Assembly: GCA_042408875.1 (NCBI GenBank)
Contig: JBHOQS010000027.1
Location: 372,001 to 436,000 of the forward strand
Reading direction: 5' to 3'
From: JBHOQS01 sp042408875
GTDB lineage: Bacteria; Chloroflexota; UBA11872; JBHOQS01
Length of the DNA stretch: 64,000 nt
Translations under genes and position numbers: made by a program
Shown here: piece by piece, positions 7,600-16,818 of the stretch
How positions within the stretch are numbered: position 1 is the stretch's first letter
Layout of the letters: every line of letters starts with the position of its first letter
The notes under the pieces: model-generated
What the model saw: the letters and a program-made list of their open reading frames with translations, nothing else
Told to the model about the DNA's origin: nothing
The model's database searches: none

Positions 7600-10233
7600 C
7601 TACGGCGCCGGCCGGCTGCGCGCCGCCGGAACCGCGACCGCCAGCCGCTCGAGAGCGTCGTCCAGCAGGCGGGAGAGCTGCTCCGCCTCAGCCAGATCGG
7701 CAGCCGTCCCGCGGCGGCGCAGCGCGCTGATATAGGCCCGATATGCCGCCAGGCGGTCCGACATCCCGGCCTCGATAGCGAGCGCCTGAAGCTGCGGGAT
7801 TTCTCGTTCGCCGATACCGTAGCGGCGCCAGACGATCCCCTCGTACAGGTCGCCACCCGGCGTCACTGCAAGCGCACGGGCGTACTGCGCCACCGCAGCG
7901 TCACGCCGGTCCTGCTGCTCGGCGATCCGGCCGAGCAGATAGTGCACCTGCGGGTTGTCATCGCTGGCGAAGGCCAGCGTGTCGGCCGAGACAAAGCGAG
8001 CGATGTGTACAGCGCGCTCGGCTGCCGCCAGGTCGCCGCGCAGGAGGTGGGCGCGGGCCAGTCCAAGATACGCTGCCGGAGTAGGAGAACGCCGGGCGGC
8101 CTGCCGAAAGGCTTCTACCGCTCGGTCTGCCTCGCCGCGCTCCAGCGCGGCCTCCCCGGCGAGCAGGGGATCGGCAGCGAGGTCCTGCGGGGAGGCGCTG
8201 CCAGAGAGATAGGCCAGGGTACGCCGGCACGGCAGACGGTGCCACGGCGGGCGCTCCTCGCATTTCTGCGTGGCCAGGGCCACGATCTGCCCCCAGGCGG
8301 CACGGCGGAACTCGCTCAGGCGCCAGAAGATGGAACGGGCCAGCTCGGGCCGGCGGGACAGGCCCTCGGCATAGGCCTCGATCGCCTCATCAAGGCGTCC
8401 GGCGGCTTCAAGGAAGCGGCCCAGGGCGATGGCGTAGTGCGGCCGGCGTGGGTCGAGCGCGGCGGCGCGGGCCATTTCGGCAATGGCCTCGTCGGAGTGA
8501 CCGGCCTGCCACAGCAGCGCGGCCAGGTTCGCATGGGTGGTGGAGTAGTGCGGCTCGAGGGCCAGGTCGCGGCGGAACGCCGCAATGGCGCGGGCCAGCC
8601 AGTCACCGTCGGGCTCCTGGGTTGCCAGCCGCGCGTAGGCGATGCCAAGCTGGAAATGGTACGCGCCGAGCGCGGGGTCGAGCGCAGCGGCCTGCTCGAG
8701 GGTCGCTGCTGCGCTCTGCCAGTCGCCTTGTGCGGCGGCAACGAGCGCTGCCTGTTGCACTGCACGCGGGCGTTCCGGCCAGGAAGCGAGAACCAGCGAG
8801 GCAAGATAGCCGCACAGCACAGCGAGGCCGGCGCGCAGCTCCCAGCGCTGCCTCGGCTGCTGTAGCGTGGCTGGTAGAGGGGCGGGCCCGGCGCGACCCA
8901 GGGCGAGCACAATCCCGCTGAAACAGAGCAGCCACAAGAGGATGATGGGCTGGTCGAGGAAGTTGTCCACCAGGCTGTGCAGGCCGAGCGCCGCGAGCAC
9001 GGCGAGCGCCGCAGCATAGAGCCACCACTCCTCGCTAGCGCGCACCCGCCGCCAGCCGCGCCGGGCAAGCCGGACGAAAGCGCCAAGAAGCCAGAGCAGC
9101 GCGGCAAGGCCGGCGATGCCGAGCTCGGCGCCGATCTGCAGGTAGGCGTTGTGCGCGTGCACCTCGAGCACGCCGGCGTACTCCGGCCGCCAGGAGGCCA
9201 GGAGAGCATGCCCCCACGTGCCGGGCCCGCTGCCGGTAGGAATGTGCGCGAGCATGGTCACCAGGGCCACCCGCCAGAGTTCCAGCCGCAGCATGTCGCT
9301 GGAGATCGCACGGAGGCGCAGGCTCGGCAGAGCAGCGAAAGCCATGCCGCCCAGCAGGGCGAGGGCGAGGATGCCGCAGAGCGCGAGCAGGCGCCAGCGG
9401 GCGCGGACAGCTGTCGCGGTAGTGCGCAGGCCGCCGCGCCGCTCAAGAGCGAGCAGGAGCAGGAGCGCCGCGCCCGCCGCACCGCCGAGCCAGCCACCGC
9501 GGGTGTAGGTCTGCCAGACCGCGAACCAGGCCAGCGCCCCGTAGGCTGCCCAGGCCAGGCGCGCGCGGCCGCGCACACACAGCAGCCTCCCCAGAGCGAG
9601 CAGGGCGAAAACGTTGGCGAAGGCTGCGTAGAGCGACGGCCAGGCCATGCCGATGCGCAGGCGGGTCGGCGGGAGTGGCTGCTCCCACCCACCGAGGGAA
9701 AGCCAGCCGCCCAAGGGCCAGAAATACCCGAACCCCACGTACCAGTCCACGAGCTGGGCCACCGCGAGCAGGTTGAAGAGCAGGCCCAGCATCAGGCTGA
9801 CGTTGACGACCATGATACGATGCCGGGCGGAGCGCAGGTAGTCAAGCAGCACGTAGAAGCCCAGGAAGAGCGTGGCGACGATGAAGACGCTCTCTTGGGA
9901 AAGGCGGTGGTCGGTGGAGAACAGCAGGCTGGCAGCATAGGCAGCGCCGAGGGCAAGGAGCGGCCACTCCAGGCCGCTGCGCGGAAGCGGCTGGGCGTGC
10001 CAGAGCCTGGCACCGAGCCACACGCAGACTGGCGCGGCGATCACGACGTAGAGGAGCACGCGGCTGCCCGGCGCAGGCATCCACAGATATCGCGGCAGCA
10101 TACTCACCGCAGCGAAGGCGATGGCCACTGCAGCCACGTGCAGGAGGTGCAGGAGGCGCCCGCGCTCGAACGCTCGCCGCGTCCCTCCAGCAGGCCCGAC
10201 GAAAGACACAGAAAGAGCTGGCGACCCTGACAT
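7600..10233 (-). CDS. O-antigen ligase/polymerase-like membrane protein with C-terminal TPR repeats
   Basis: About 877 residues. The N-terminal half holds ten or more TM helices and the Wzy_C/O-antigen-ligase loop (SGPGTWGHALLASWRPEY, then HAHNAYLQIGAELG), the region that joins or polymerises lipid-linked glycans on the outer face of the membrane. The C-terminal half is a run of TPR repeats, for example AIAEMARAAALDPRRPHYAIALGR read in part and AIEAYAEGLSRRPELARS. ATG 10233 is used; a GTG just upstream at 10236 adds one residue. It lies upstream of the sugar transferase on the same strand and is paralogous to the protein at 27099-29732, especially in the TPR half. Ligase versus polymerase activity cannot be decided here. 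Confidence 0.9.
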   Translation of the reverse strand: MSGSPALSVSFVGPAGGTRRAFERGRLLHLLHVAAVAIAFAAVSMLPRYLWMPAPGSRVLLYVVIAAPVCVWLGARLWHAQPLPRSGLEWPLLALGAAYAASLLFSTDHRLSQESVFIVATLFLGFYVLLDYLRSARHRIMVVNVSLMLGLLFNLLAVAQLVDWYVGFGYFWPLGGWLSLGGWEQPLPPTRLRIGMAWPSLYAAFANVFALLALGRLLCVRGRARLAWAAYGALAWFAVWQTYTRGGWLGGAAGAALLLLLALERRGGLRTTATAVRARWRLLALCGILALALLGGMAFAALPSLRLRAISSDMLRLELWRVALVTMLAHIPTGSGPGTWGHALLASWRPEYAGVLEVHAHNAYLQIGAELGIAGLAALLWLLGAFVRLARRGWRRVRASEEWWLYAAALAVLAALGLHSLVDNFLDQPIILLWLLCFSGIVLALGRAGPAPLPATLQQPRQRWELRAGLAVLCGYLASLVLASWPERPRAVQQAALVAAAQGDWQSAAATLEQAAALDPALGAYHFQLGIAYARLATQEPDGDWLARAIAAFRRDLALEPHYSTTHANLAALLWQAGHSDEAIAEMARAAALDPRRPHYAIALGRFLEAAGRLDEAIEAYAEGLSRRPELARSIFWRLSEFRRAAWGQIVALATQKCEERPPWHRLPCRRTLAYLSGSASPQDLAADPLLAGEAALERGEADRAVEAFRQAARRSPTPAAYLGLARAHLLRGDLAAAERAVHIARFVSADTLAFASDDNPQVHYLLGRIAEQQDRRDAAVAQYARALAVTPGGDLYEGIVWRRYGIGEREIPQLQALAIEAGMSDRLAAYRAYISALRRRGTAADLAEAEQLSRLLDDALERLAVAVPAARSRPAP

Positions 10234-10351
10234 CACGCGCAGACCTGCTCCTTGTCGCGTCCTGCTTCTTCACGGCGCGGTCAAGCGCCGTGCGAGCGCG
10301 CCTGGGCCGGCGGTGCGTGTCCAGGCCTGCCTGGGCCTCGGGCGCGTGATG

Positions 10352-11059
10352 TTAGCAGTGTGCCGTGGCATAGGCAGGCGCAACCTTCCCGACGAGCACC
10401 ACTATGGCGATGGCAGCGCTGGCGAGCGGTATGACGAGCAGCGCCCAGCGCTGCATGGCCGGCCAGAGCGCGAACAGGCGCTGCCTGTGCCTGCCAATGA
10501 CGACGAGCAGTGCCCGCGCGGCAATCGCCACAGGCACATGCGGATACGCCGGCAGCGCCTCCCGCGCCGCGAGGTAGATACATACCAGGGCGAGCGCACC
10601 CAGCGCTATAGAGACCAGCCGCACCAGGTGGAGGCCGCGCACGGCGGCGGCATACGGGAAGTCCTCGCCCGGCACCGGGTGGAGATAGCGGTTCGGCCGG
10701 CGGAGGGGATCGGGGTTCTCGACCGCGACGACCTCATAGGGCGCCAGGCCGCTGAGCTTCAGCACCGGCGCCGCCAGCAGATAGTACAGCGGAGGCTGGT
10801 GTCCTTCTCCCGGCACATAGCGCGCATCGCCCGGGCGTTGGACCGGCAGACCGCGTCCGAGTGCAAGCACGCGCACGTACGTGTAATGCCACGGCTCGTC
10901 GTTGGTCTCATAGGCCGGAACGGCGACGCTATAGGCGGCCGCCAGGGCAACGAAAGCGGCGACGACCGCAGCGAGCCAGGGCCAGTTCGCCGTTGGCGCG
11001 ACGACGCCGGCGCGTACAGAGAGGGCAGCACGGCGCGTGTACGGGGGGACCGCGCTCAT
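10352..11059 (-). CDS. GT-C-like (GT39/DUF2142 style) membrane protein, probably internally deleted
   Basis: A 235-residue protein. The first 165 residues match the start of lipid-linked-sugar glycosyltransferases: a TM helix, then ETNDEPWHYTYVRVLALG and PGEGHQPPLYYLLAAPVL, with the acidic motif at the first periplasmic loop. Such proteins usually run to 450-600 residues. Here the sequence jumps after about 200 residues to a C-terminal-looking segment (RQRLFALWPAMQRWALL) and stops, so the middle TM region seems to be missing. ATG 11059 overlaps the stop of the upstream gene as ATGA, implying translational coupling, and is preferred to a longer upstream start. It may be a non-functional remnant. 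Confidence 0.65.
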   Translation of the reverse strand: MSAVPPYTRRAALSVRAGVVAPTANWPWLAAVVAAFVALAAAYSVAVPAYETNDEPWHYTYVRVLALGRGLPVQRPGDARYVPGEGHQPPLYYLLAAPVLKLSGLAPYEVVAVENPDPLRRPNRYLHPVPGEDFPYAAAVRGLHLVRLVSIALGALALVCIYLAAREALPAYPHVPVAIAARALLVVIGRHRQRLFALWPAMQRWALLVIPLASAAIAIVVLVGKVAPAYATAHC

Positions 11060-12693
11060 GCCGGCCCTCCGGACAGCAGCAGCGGGCTGCGCCGGACGAA
11101 GACCTCCTCGACCTCGCCGCGATAGGTACGCAGCCACTCCGGATCATCAGCGAGCGCAGCGGCCAGAGCGCTATCTTTTTCGATTAAGACGGTATTAACG
11201 CCGTAGCGCCGGAGAGCCTCGCGCCAGCCCGGCTGGAGCGTGGCTATCTGCATATAGGCGTCCATGACGTCCGGGCCATGCACATCAGCGCGGCCGTCGA
11301 TGAACGGTCGCTGCGCGGGGTACAATCGAAGCATGAGGAAGCCGCCCCAGTGGTACGTGTTGAACAGGTTCCCGGGCGGCCGGGTACGCAGGAGGTGATC
11401 GACGCCGCCGGCCGGATAAGGGGTCAGCAGCGGCTCGCGGCCGAGCTGGAGCCCCTCGTGGGTGAGCGACTGGGCCACGAGCAGGCCAATGATCCCGGCG
11501 AAGAGCGCCAGGTTCAGGCGAGCGAACAGCGGCTGCTCCGGTAGGCGCTCACGCTGGAGCCAGCCGTTGGCCAGGGCGTCCAGGCGCGGGCCTATCACGG
11601 CAGCGAAGGCGAGGGCGAAGAGCGGCAGGTGCCGCGCCGACTGCAGCGCCATCATCGTGAAGACGACCAGGCATAGGTTCAGCGGCCAGGAGGCGGATGG
11701 CCTGCTTTCATCGGGTGCAGTGGGGCGCGCCGGTGGAACTATAGCCAGCGCCGCCAGCGCTGCGGCGAACGCCAGGAAGAGCGGCTCGTGAAAGTTTGGG
11801 CTCTGCCACTCGGCGATGTACTTCATCGATGGATTAGCAGTGCCGCCGTAGTGGGTGAGCGGATACAAGAGTAGATCGAGCCCGTTGGGGTTCACCAGGC
11901 TGGCGGCGGTGCAGGCAGTGCCGACAGTGACCAGATGAGCGAAGCGGCTGAGCAGGGCGCGAGCATCCTGCGTCTGCGCAGGCGCGGTCTGGCGGCGGAG
12001 CAGGAGCCGGAGGACCTGGCCCAGCGTGCCGGCGGCGAAGAGCCCGACCAGCAGGAGCCCGACGACGAAGCCGCCGTGCAGGTTGGCCCAGAGGAGCGAG
12101 AGCGGCACGAGGAACCAGAGTTGCCGGCGCCGGCCTTCAGCGTAATCGAGCAGGGCAGCGAGGTAGGCGGAAGCCAGAGCGAAGGTGAGCATCTGGATAC
12201 GCACGCCCCACAGGGGGCTGGAGAGGATCGCCGCCCAGGCCACCACCGCGGCGGTGACAACCTCGTGTACCCCGCGGCGGCGGAGCGAGCGATAGGCGAT
12301 CCAGCAGGCAGCCAGGATCGTCGCGGTGAACAGGAGCGCCAGGGCGCGGTAGCCGGCGATCTGGTACAGGGCGTGCATGACTACCTGGGGCAGCCACTCA
12401 TGATCGATCCACGGGCGGCCCTGTGAGGCCGAGGTAAAGGGGTCGGTGAAGGGAACGCGCCCGTGCTCGGTGATCCACCGCCCAGCGGCCAGGTGGATGA
12501 ACACATCAGGGTCGGTCGGCATGACCAGGCTGCGCCAGGTGATGGTGGCGAAGCAGACGAGCACGAAGAGCGTGCGGCGGTGCAAGCCGAGCGCGAGCGC
12601 CCCCAGGCGGCGCGTCGTAACAGCCTGGCCGTTACTGGCGGCCGGCACCGGCAGGTCCGGGGCTAGGCGCGTCTGAGGCAGGGACAGATGCAT
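11056..12693 (-). CDS. Polytopic membrane protein, predicted GT-C-like glycosyltransferase fold
   Basis: 545 residues with about ten TM helices. The first extracytoplasmic loop carries the pattern DPDVFIHLAAGRWITEHG, then DPFTSASQGRPWIDHEWL, seen in a widespread family of uncharacterised bacterial membrane proteins with a GT-C-like arrangement. The C-terminal soluble part contains NLFNTYHWGGFLMLRLYP and PFIDGRADVHG. It likely handles lipid-linked sugars in envelope polysaccharide synthesis; this is inferred from fold and context. Its TGA overlaps the ATG of the next gene (ATGA at 11056-11059). Confidence 0.75.
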   Translation of the reverse strand: MHLSLPQTRLAPDLPVPAASNGQAVTTRRLGALALGLHRRTLFVLVCFATITWRSLVMPTDPDVFIHLAAGRWITEHGRVPFTDPFTSASQGRPWIDHEWLPQVVMHALYQIAGYRALALLFTATILAACWIAYRSLRRRGVHEVVTAAVVAWAAILSSPLWGVRIQMLTFALASAYLAALLDYAEGRRRQLWFLVPLSLLWANLHGGFVVGLLLVGLFAAGTLGQVLRLLLRRQTAPAQTQDARALLSRFAHLVTVGTACTAASLVNPNGLDLLLYPLTHYGGTANPSMKYIAEWQSPNFHEPLFLAFAAALAALAIVPPARPTAPDESRPSASWPLNLCLVVFTMMALQSARHLPLFALAFAAVIGPRLDALANGWLQRERLPEQPLFARLNLALFAGIIGLLVAQSLTHEGLQLGREPLLTPYPAGGVDHLLRTRPPGNLFNTYHWGGFLMLRLYPAQRPFIDGRADVHGPDVMDAYMQIATLQPGWREALRRYGVNTVLIEKDSALAAALADDPEWLRTYRGEVEEVFVRRSPLLLSGGPA

Positions 12694-12930
12694 CGCCGGG
12701 CGGCTCCTGTGCCGGCCCAGCCGGCACGCCGATTCTGTCGAGACGTCGATGGTCGGGACGGGTGTGATGGCAGCGAGAGAACCGGTCCCCGGCCGGCCTC
12801 AACTATACCGCTCGCGGCGCGGTGCGTCATGGGAGATTGCGCCTGGAGCGGCAGGGGTTTTCTGTTTCTGAGCTAGGGAGAACTCCCCTCCCGGCGGAAG
12901 CGTCGCGGAGGGAGGCGTGGAGGGAGAGCG

Positions 12931-13299
12931 GTGCGGCGAGTGTTCAGCGGATCCAGGGAGCGTGCTGCGACAGCGGCCCTGGCAGCAGGTCGAGCGAGCG
13001 TGGATCTGACCATCCAGACCGGCGCGGTGCTGCTGGTGTGTGCGGCCGCGCTCGACCTAATCACGTTCGCCCAGATGGTCGAGCTGCACGGCCCCATGGC
13101 CGAGCTCAACCCGATCATGCGCACCGTGCTGGAGCGCGGCGGGCTGAGCGGCGTGTTCCTGTTGAAGATGGTTGCGGCGCTCACGCTGGCGCTGGCGGCG
13201 TTGCGGCTGGCGCGGCGGCAGTTCCGCGTGCACGCCTGGATCATTATCACCGCAGGCGTGCTCTCCTGGACGCTGGGCGCCTGGACGAACGGGTTGTAG
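12931..13299 (+). CDS. Small membrane protein, DUF5658-like
   Basis: 122 residues starting at GTG 12931 with GGAGGGAGAG a few bases upstream. Three hydrophobic segments (TGAVLLVCAAALDLITFAQM, GVFLLKMVAALTLALAALRL, AWIIITAGVLSWTLGAW) flank the motif AELNPIMRTVL. The pattern Asp in the first helix, ELNP(IM) and a Lys at the start of the second helix fits small DUF5658-type membrane proteins of unknown role. It stands alone on the plus strand between minus-strand polysaccharide genes. Confidence 0.7.
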   Translation: MRRVFSGSRERAATAALAAGRASVDLTIQTGAVLLVCAAALDLITFAQMVELHGPMAELNPIMRTVLERGGLSGVFLLKMVAALTLALAALRLARRQFRVHAWIIITAGVLSWTLGAWTNGL

Positions 13300-13351
13300 A
13301 GGCGAAACATGTTTCGCCCCGTCCCCGGAAGGGGCGAACGGTCTTTCACCC

Positions 13352-14488
13352 CTACGAGGATCGGGCGCGGAAGCGGGCGTATTCTTCCTCGACGTACTGG
13401 CGGAGGCGGCTGCGGAAGCGAGACTGGTCGAATTGCAGGGCGTGAGCGCGGATGACCTGGGGGGAGAACTGCGCCCCGCCTCCGCCCTGCTCAAAGGCGC
13501 GCAGCGCCTCGATCAGGCTCCCCACACACTGGGCATCAAAGAACAGACCGGTCGTGCCCTCGACCACAGTTTCCAGCGCCCCGCCGGCCCGGTAAGCGAT
13601 CACTGGGCGGCCACAGGCCTGCGCCTCCACCGGAGCGATGCCGAAGTCTTCTTCGGCCGGAAAGAGGAAGGCGCGGCAGCGGCGCAGCAGCTCGCGTACG
13701 ACCTCCCGCGGCTGCTCACCCAGGAGCTGTACGGTCGGGCCGGCCAGCGCCTTCAGGCGGCGGAATTCTGAGCCAGCGCCGACCACCTTCAGCGGCAGGC
13801 GCAGCTCAGTACAGGCGCGCACGGCAAGGTCCACTCGCTTATACGGCACCAGACGGCCAACGTAGAGATAGTAGTCCCCCGTGGGTGTGCCTTCCGGCGC
13901 CGGCGTGAAGTAGCCGGTATCCACGGGCGGATGGATAACAACGGCCTGCCGGCGGTAATACTTGGCGATGCGCGCGGCGACGTTCTGCGAGTTGGCGATA
14001 AACCGATCAACGCGGTCGGCGGTGGCGGTGTCCCACAGGCGTAGGTAGTGCATGATTAACCGGGCCAGCAGCACCCCCAGCGGATTGCGCAGCTCGCCAG
14101 AGCGCCCCACGTACTGCTCGCGCAGGTCCCAGGCGTAGCGCATGGGCGTGTGGCAATAGCAGATATGCAGCGTGTCCGGGCGGGTGATCACCCCCTTGGC
14201 GCAGGCATGGCTAGACGAGAGCACCACGTCGTAGCCGCGCAGGTCGAAGCTCTCCACCGCGAGGGGAAAGAGGGGGAGGTACGGCTGGTGCATACGGCCG
14301 GCGAAGGGCAGGCGCTGCACGAATGAGGTGCGTAGCTCCATGCCCTGCAGTAGGGGATGGCGGCGGTTGCGGTCGTACACGACAATGGTATAGACGGGGG
14401 CGTCGGGCCAGAGCTCGTGGAAATGGCGCACACAGACGTCTGAGCCTCCCAGGTTACAGAAGAAATCATGGACAATGGCCAGGCGCAT
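13352..14488 (-). CDS. GT4-family glycosyltransferase (WbaZ-like)
   Basis: 378-residue GT-B glycosyltransferase. The N-terminal domain starts MRLAIVHDFFCNLGGSDVCV and contains HICYCHTPMRYAWDLREQY, a hallmark of mannosyltransferase-like GT4 enzymes such as WbaZ. The C-terminal donor domain carries YYLYVGRLVPYKRVDLAVRA and the nucleotide-sugar-binding run FPAEEDFGIAPVEAQACGRP followed by VIAYRAGG. It is cytoplasmic and would extend a lipid-linked sugar chain. It is 30 bases downstream of the TPR/zinc-ribbon gene on the same strand. Donor and acceptor are unknown; the family call is firm. Confidence 0.93.
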   Translation of the reverse strand: MRLAIVHDFFCNLGGSDVCVRHFHELWPDAPVYTIVVYDRNRRHPLLQGMELRTSFVQRLPFAGRMHQPYLPLFPLAVESFDLRGYDVVLSSSHACAKGVITRPDTLHICYCHTPMRYAWDLREQYVGRSGELRNPLGVLLARLIMHYLRLWDTATADRVDRFIANSQNVAARIAKYYRRQAVVIHPPVDTGYFTPAPEGTPTGDYYLYVGRLVPYKRVDLAVRACTELRLPLKVVGAGSEFRRLKALAGPTVQLLGEQPREVVRELLRRCRAFLFPAEEDFGIAPVEAQACGRPVIAYRAGGALETVVEGTTGLFFDAQCVGSLIEALRAFEQGGGGAQFSPQVIRAHALQFDQSRFRSRLRQYVEEEYARFRARSS

Positions 14489-14518
14489 AGCGTCGCACTA
14501 CGGAGCAACCAAGCGTAT

Positions 14519-15505
14519 TCACCTGCGATCGGGCGGCTGCCCGGTCCGCTTCCACCACGAGAGGCCCAGTGCAAGGGCGTAGACAGCGGCGAAGACCATG
14601 GCTATGGGAATGAGGCCGATACGCAGGTCCAGGAACGGCGTCTGCCAAGCGGCGGCAAACTGCGGTGCCGAGATGTTGAAGGGGCGCAGCACAGCATCTG
14701 GGAGCAGCCAGCGCAGGGCGGCGAGGACTGGATCGGGCAGCAGGAGATGCAGCCTGAGCAGCGTGCCGGGGGCCGGAGGCCGCTGCAGGGCCGGTTCGAG
14801 CATGGCCAGGAGGGCCAGGCCGCAGGCGATGATGAGTGCGGCGAGCAAGCGGCGGCGCAGCGCCGGCGAGAGGCCGCGCGGCTCGGGCAGGCCGGGGCGG
14901 GCCGGGTGGCGGTGCCAGGAGGCATGCAGGCGGCGCGGCCGGATCCGTGGGCGCGGATGTTCCGCCGTCGGAGCGTGGTCGGGCACCAGCAGGTTCCAGG
15001 CAAGCGGCGCCTCGCTGACGGCGCGATACGTGCGGCACTGCGGGCAGCACCAGGCATCGGGCGGGATCACCGCACCGCACTTGAGACACGCGATCTGCTC
15101 CTGGGAGCGTGGGCGGGCGCGGTGCTCCAGGAAGCCGGCCAGATCGGGCGGCATCTCGGCCTCGGCGGCCAGTCTGGGCGCGAGGCCGGGGCGGGCGAGC
15201 GCCTCCTCGAGGCGGCGGCGATACTGCTGGGCCCAGCGCAGGTCCTCGCGGGCGCGCTCGTTGGCGGGATTGAGGCCAACCGCCTGGCCCAGGCAGAGCA
15301 CCATTTCGTTGACGTCGGGGCTGGTGATGCCTTTCCAGAACCAGGCCTCGTCGTTGGCCGGCTCTTCCTCGACAGCGCGGCAGAAGTAGTGATAGGCCAG
15401 CGCCTCATCGCCGCGCTCGAGGGCGGCCAGTCCGCGCTGGAGCGCGCTCTCTGATGGAGATGAGTGCTCCTGCCGCATATCTGGGGGTGGCGACTGGGCA
15501 ACCAT
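14519..15505 (-). CDS. TPR-like, zinc-ribbon, membrane-anchored protein of unknown function
   Basis: About 328 residues from ATG 15505; the frame is open further upstream but that part is low-complexity and unconvincing. The N-terminus has a TPR-like helical pair (ALQRGLAALERGDEALAYHY, AVGLNPANERAREDLRWAQ). Near the middle is a zinc ribbon CLKCGAVIPPDAWCCPQC. The C-terminus has two or three TM helices (LLAALIIACGLALLAML, IPIAMVFAAVYALALGLSW). Fusions of TPR and zinc ribbon to membrane segments are common in Chloroflexota but uncharacterised. It sits in the glycosyltransferase cluster between a GT4 and a GT2 gene. Confidence 0.7.
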   Translation of the reverse strand: MVAQSPPPDMRQEHSSPSESALQRGLAALERGDEALAYHYFCRAVEEEPANDEAWFWKGITSPDVNEMVLCLGQAVGLNPANERAREDLRWAQQYRRRLEEALARPGLAPRLAAEAEMPPDLAGFLEHRARPRSQEQIACLKCGAVIPPDAWCCPQCRTYRAVSEAPLAWNLLVPDHAPTAEHPRPRIRPRRLHASWHRHPARPGLPEPRGLSPALRRRLLAALIIACGLALLAMLEPALQRPPAPGTLLRLHLLLPDPVLAALRWLLPDAVLRPFNISAPQFAAAWQTPFLDLRIGLIPIAMVFAAVYALALGLSWWKRTGQPPDRR

Positions 15506-15698
15506 GCCGGACCCTGTCCTGTGGACGGCGCTGTGAGCCGCTCTTGGCTGTGATAGCGTCACTGTACGCCTGCGGGTGGAGCAGGTCAAGGGGGAAAGAC
15601 CCAGGGATCTGAAGGGTCTGCCCTCACAGTAGCTGCGAGAGTCCTCTACAGCGGCGGCACGCGTAGCAGATCTCGACCCGTTCTGGCGAACGGCCGGC

Positions 15699-16793
15699 TC
15701 AGGGCGGAGGCAGCGGCGCGGGGCGAAGGGCGAGGCGCACGATGGCAGTGTAGACGCGCAGCGCCCGCGCCGCGTCGGGGGCGGCGCGGGGGATGAAGAG
15801 CAGGCGGACGGCCTCGTAGGGGAGCAGGAGGGCAAAATTCGCGGCGACGGCGGCGCGCATGGCCAGCGTGTAGGCCGGCGAGTAGTGCTTGGCGCAGAAG
15901 TAGAGCAGCGAGCGGTACCATTCTACCAGCATCTGGTTGGCCACGCGGCGGTGCTGGCGCTGGCCGGTGCTGGCGCCCAGGTGATGGATCACCGACGCCT
16001 GAGGGGTGAACATGATCTCCCAGCCGGCCCGGCGCATGCGGGAGAAAAGATCACAATCTTCGAAGTACATGACGAATTGCTCATCGAACAGACCGACCTG
16101 GCGGAGGGCGGCTAGGCGCACCAGCACGCAGGCCGCCATCACGGAGGGGACGGCACGCACTCGATCATGGTCCCAGAAGGCCTCCGTGGCCTTGGGGAAG
16201 AGGCGGCGCAGGAGCCGGCGGGCAAGGCGATGGAAGAGCGGGCTGGCGGTGAGGCGACGCAGCAGCGGCTGGGCGCGCACCGCCTCGCGCAGCAGCGTCG
16301 GCTCGGCTTGGGTGGAGCGCTGCAGCGAGCCGTCGGGGAAGAGCAGGCGGCAGCCCACCGCGCCGGCGCGGGGGTGCGCGTCGAGGAAGCGGCAGAGGGT
16401 CTGCAGCGCGCCCGGCAGTACCTCGGTATCGTCGTTGAGCAGCAGCACGTAGCCGTCCCTGCCCTGAACGAGGAGCTGCCGCAGCACGTGGTTGTTGTTG
16501 GCCCCGAAGCCGCGCGGCGCCACGTTTTCAATCAGGTGCACCTGGGGGAAGCAGGCGCGCACCATCTCAGTGGTGCCATCGTGTGAGCAATTATCCACGA
16601 CCCAAACATCGAGGGCGAGCTCGCCGGCATGAGTATACAGGGACGCAAGGCAGCGGCGCAGCAGCTCGCGCTTGCGGTGAGCCACGATCACAACCGGCAG
16701 GGCAGGCACGCGGGCAAGACCTCCCTCTGACGCAGCTACTGAAGACACGGCTGCTTTAGACACAGCTGCCTTAGACATGGCTGCTTTAGACAT
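15699..16793 (-). CDS. GT2-family glycosyltransferase with repeated N-terminal start region
   Basis: 364 residues. The GT-A domain begins at about residue 31 (LPVVIVAHRKRELLRRCLAS), with WVVDNCSHDGTTEMVR, the metal-binding region LLLNDDTEVLPGAL, and FDEQFVMYFEDCDLFSRMRR then HHLGAS, as in rhamnosyltransferase-like enzymes. The C-terminus has a hydrophobic segment that may associate with the membrane. The N-terminal MSKAAMSKAAVSKAAVSS is encoded by a 15-bp tandem repeat, each unit of which offers an ATG or GTG, so the true start is ambiguous. The domain would be complete from any of these starts. Confidence 0.92.
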   Translation of the reverse strand: MSKAAMSKAAVSKAAVSSVAASEGGLARVPALPVVIVAHRKRELLRRCLASLYTHAGELALDVWVVDNCSHDGTTEMVRACFPQVHLIENVAPRGFGANNNHVLRQLLVQGRDGYVLLLNDDTEVLPGALQTLCRFLDAHPRAGAVGCRLLFPDGSLQRSTQAEPTLLREAVRAQPLLRRLTASPLFHRLARRLLRRLFPKATEAFWDHDRVRAVPSVMAACVLVRLAALRQVGLFDEQFVMYFEDCDLFSRMRRAGWEIMFTPQASVIHHLGASTGQRQHRRVANQMLVEWYRSLLYFCAKHYSPAYTLAMRAAVAANFALLLPYEAVRLLFIPRAAPDAARALRVYTAIVRLALRPAPLPPP

Positions 16794-16818
16794 GGCTACT
16801 TAAGACACGGCTACAGTT
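16744..16818 (-). repeat. 15-bp tandem repeat spanning the GT2 start codon
   Basis: About five units. On the minus strand the unit is RTGTCTAARGCAGCY: each exact unit reads Met/Val-Ser-Lys-Ala-Ala. The unit just upstream of the annotated ATG reads GTG TCT TAA, so it has an in-frame stop. The repeat continues as degenerate copies further upstream. Confidence 0.85.

Noticed and set aside
15506..15835. 110-residue N-terminal extension of the TPR/zinc-ribbon protein
   Set aside because: Ser/Pro/Arg-rich sequence typical of out-of-frame GC-rich DNA; ATG 15505 fits the start of the folded part.
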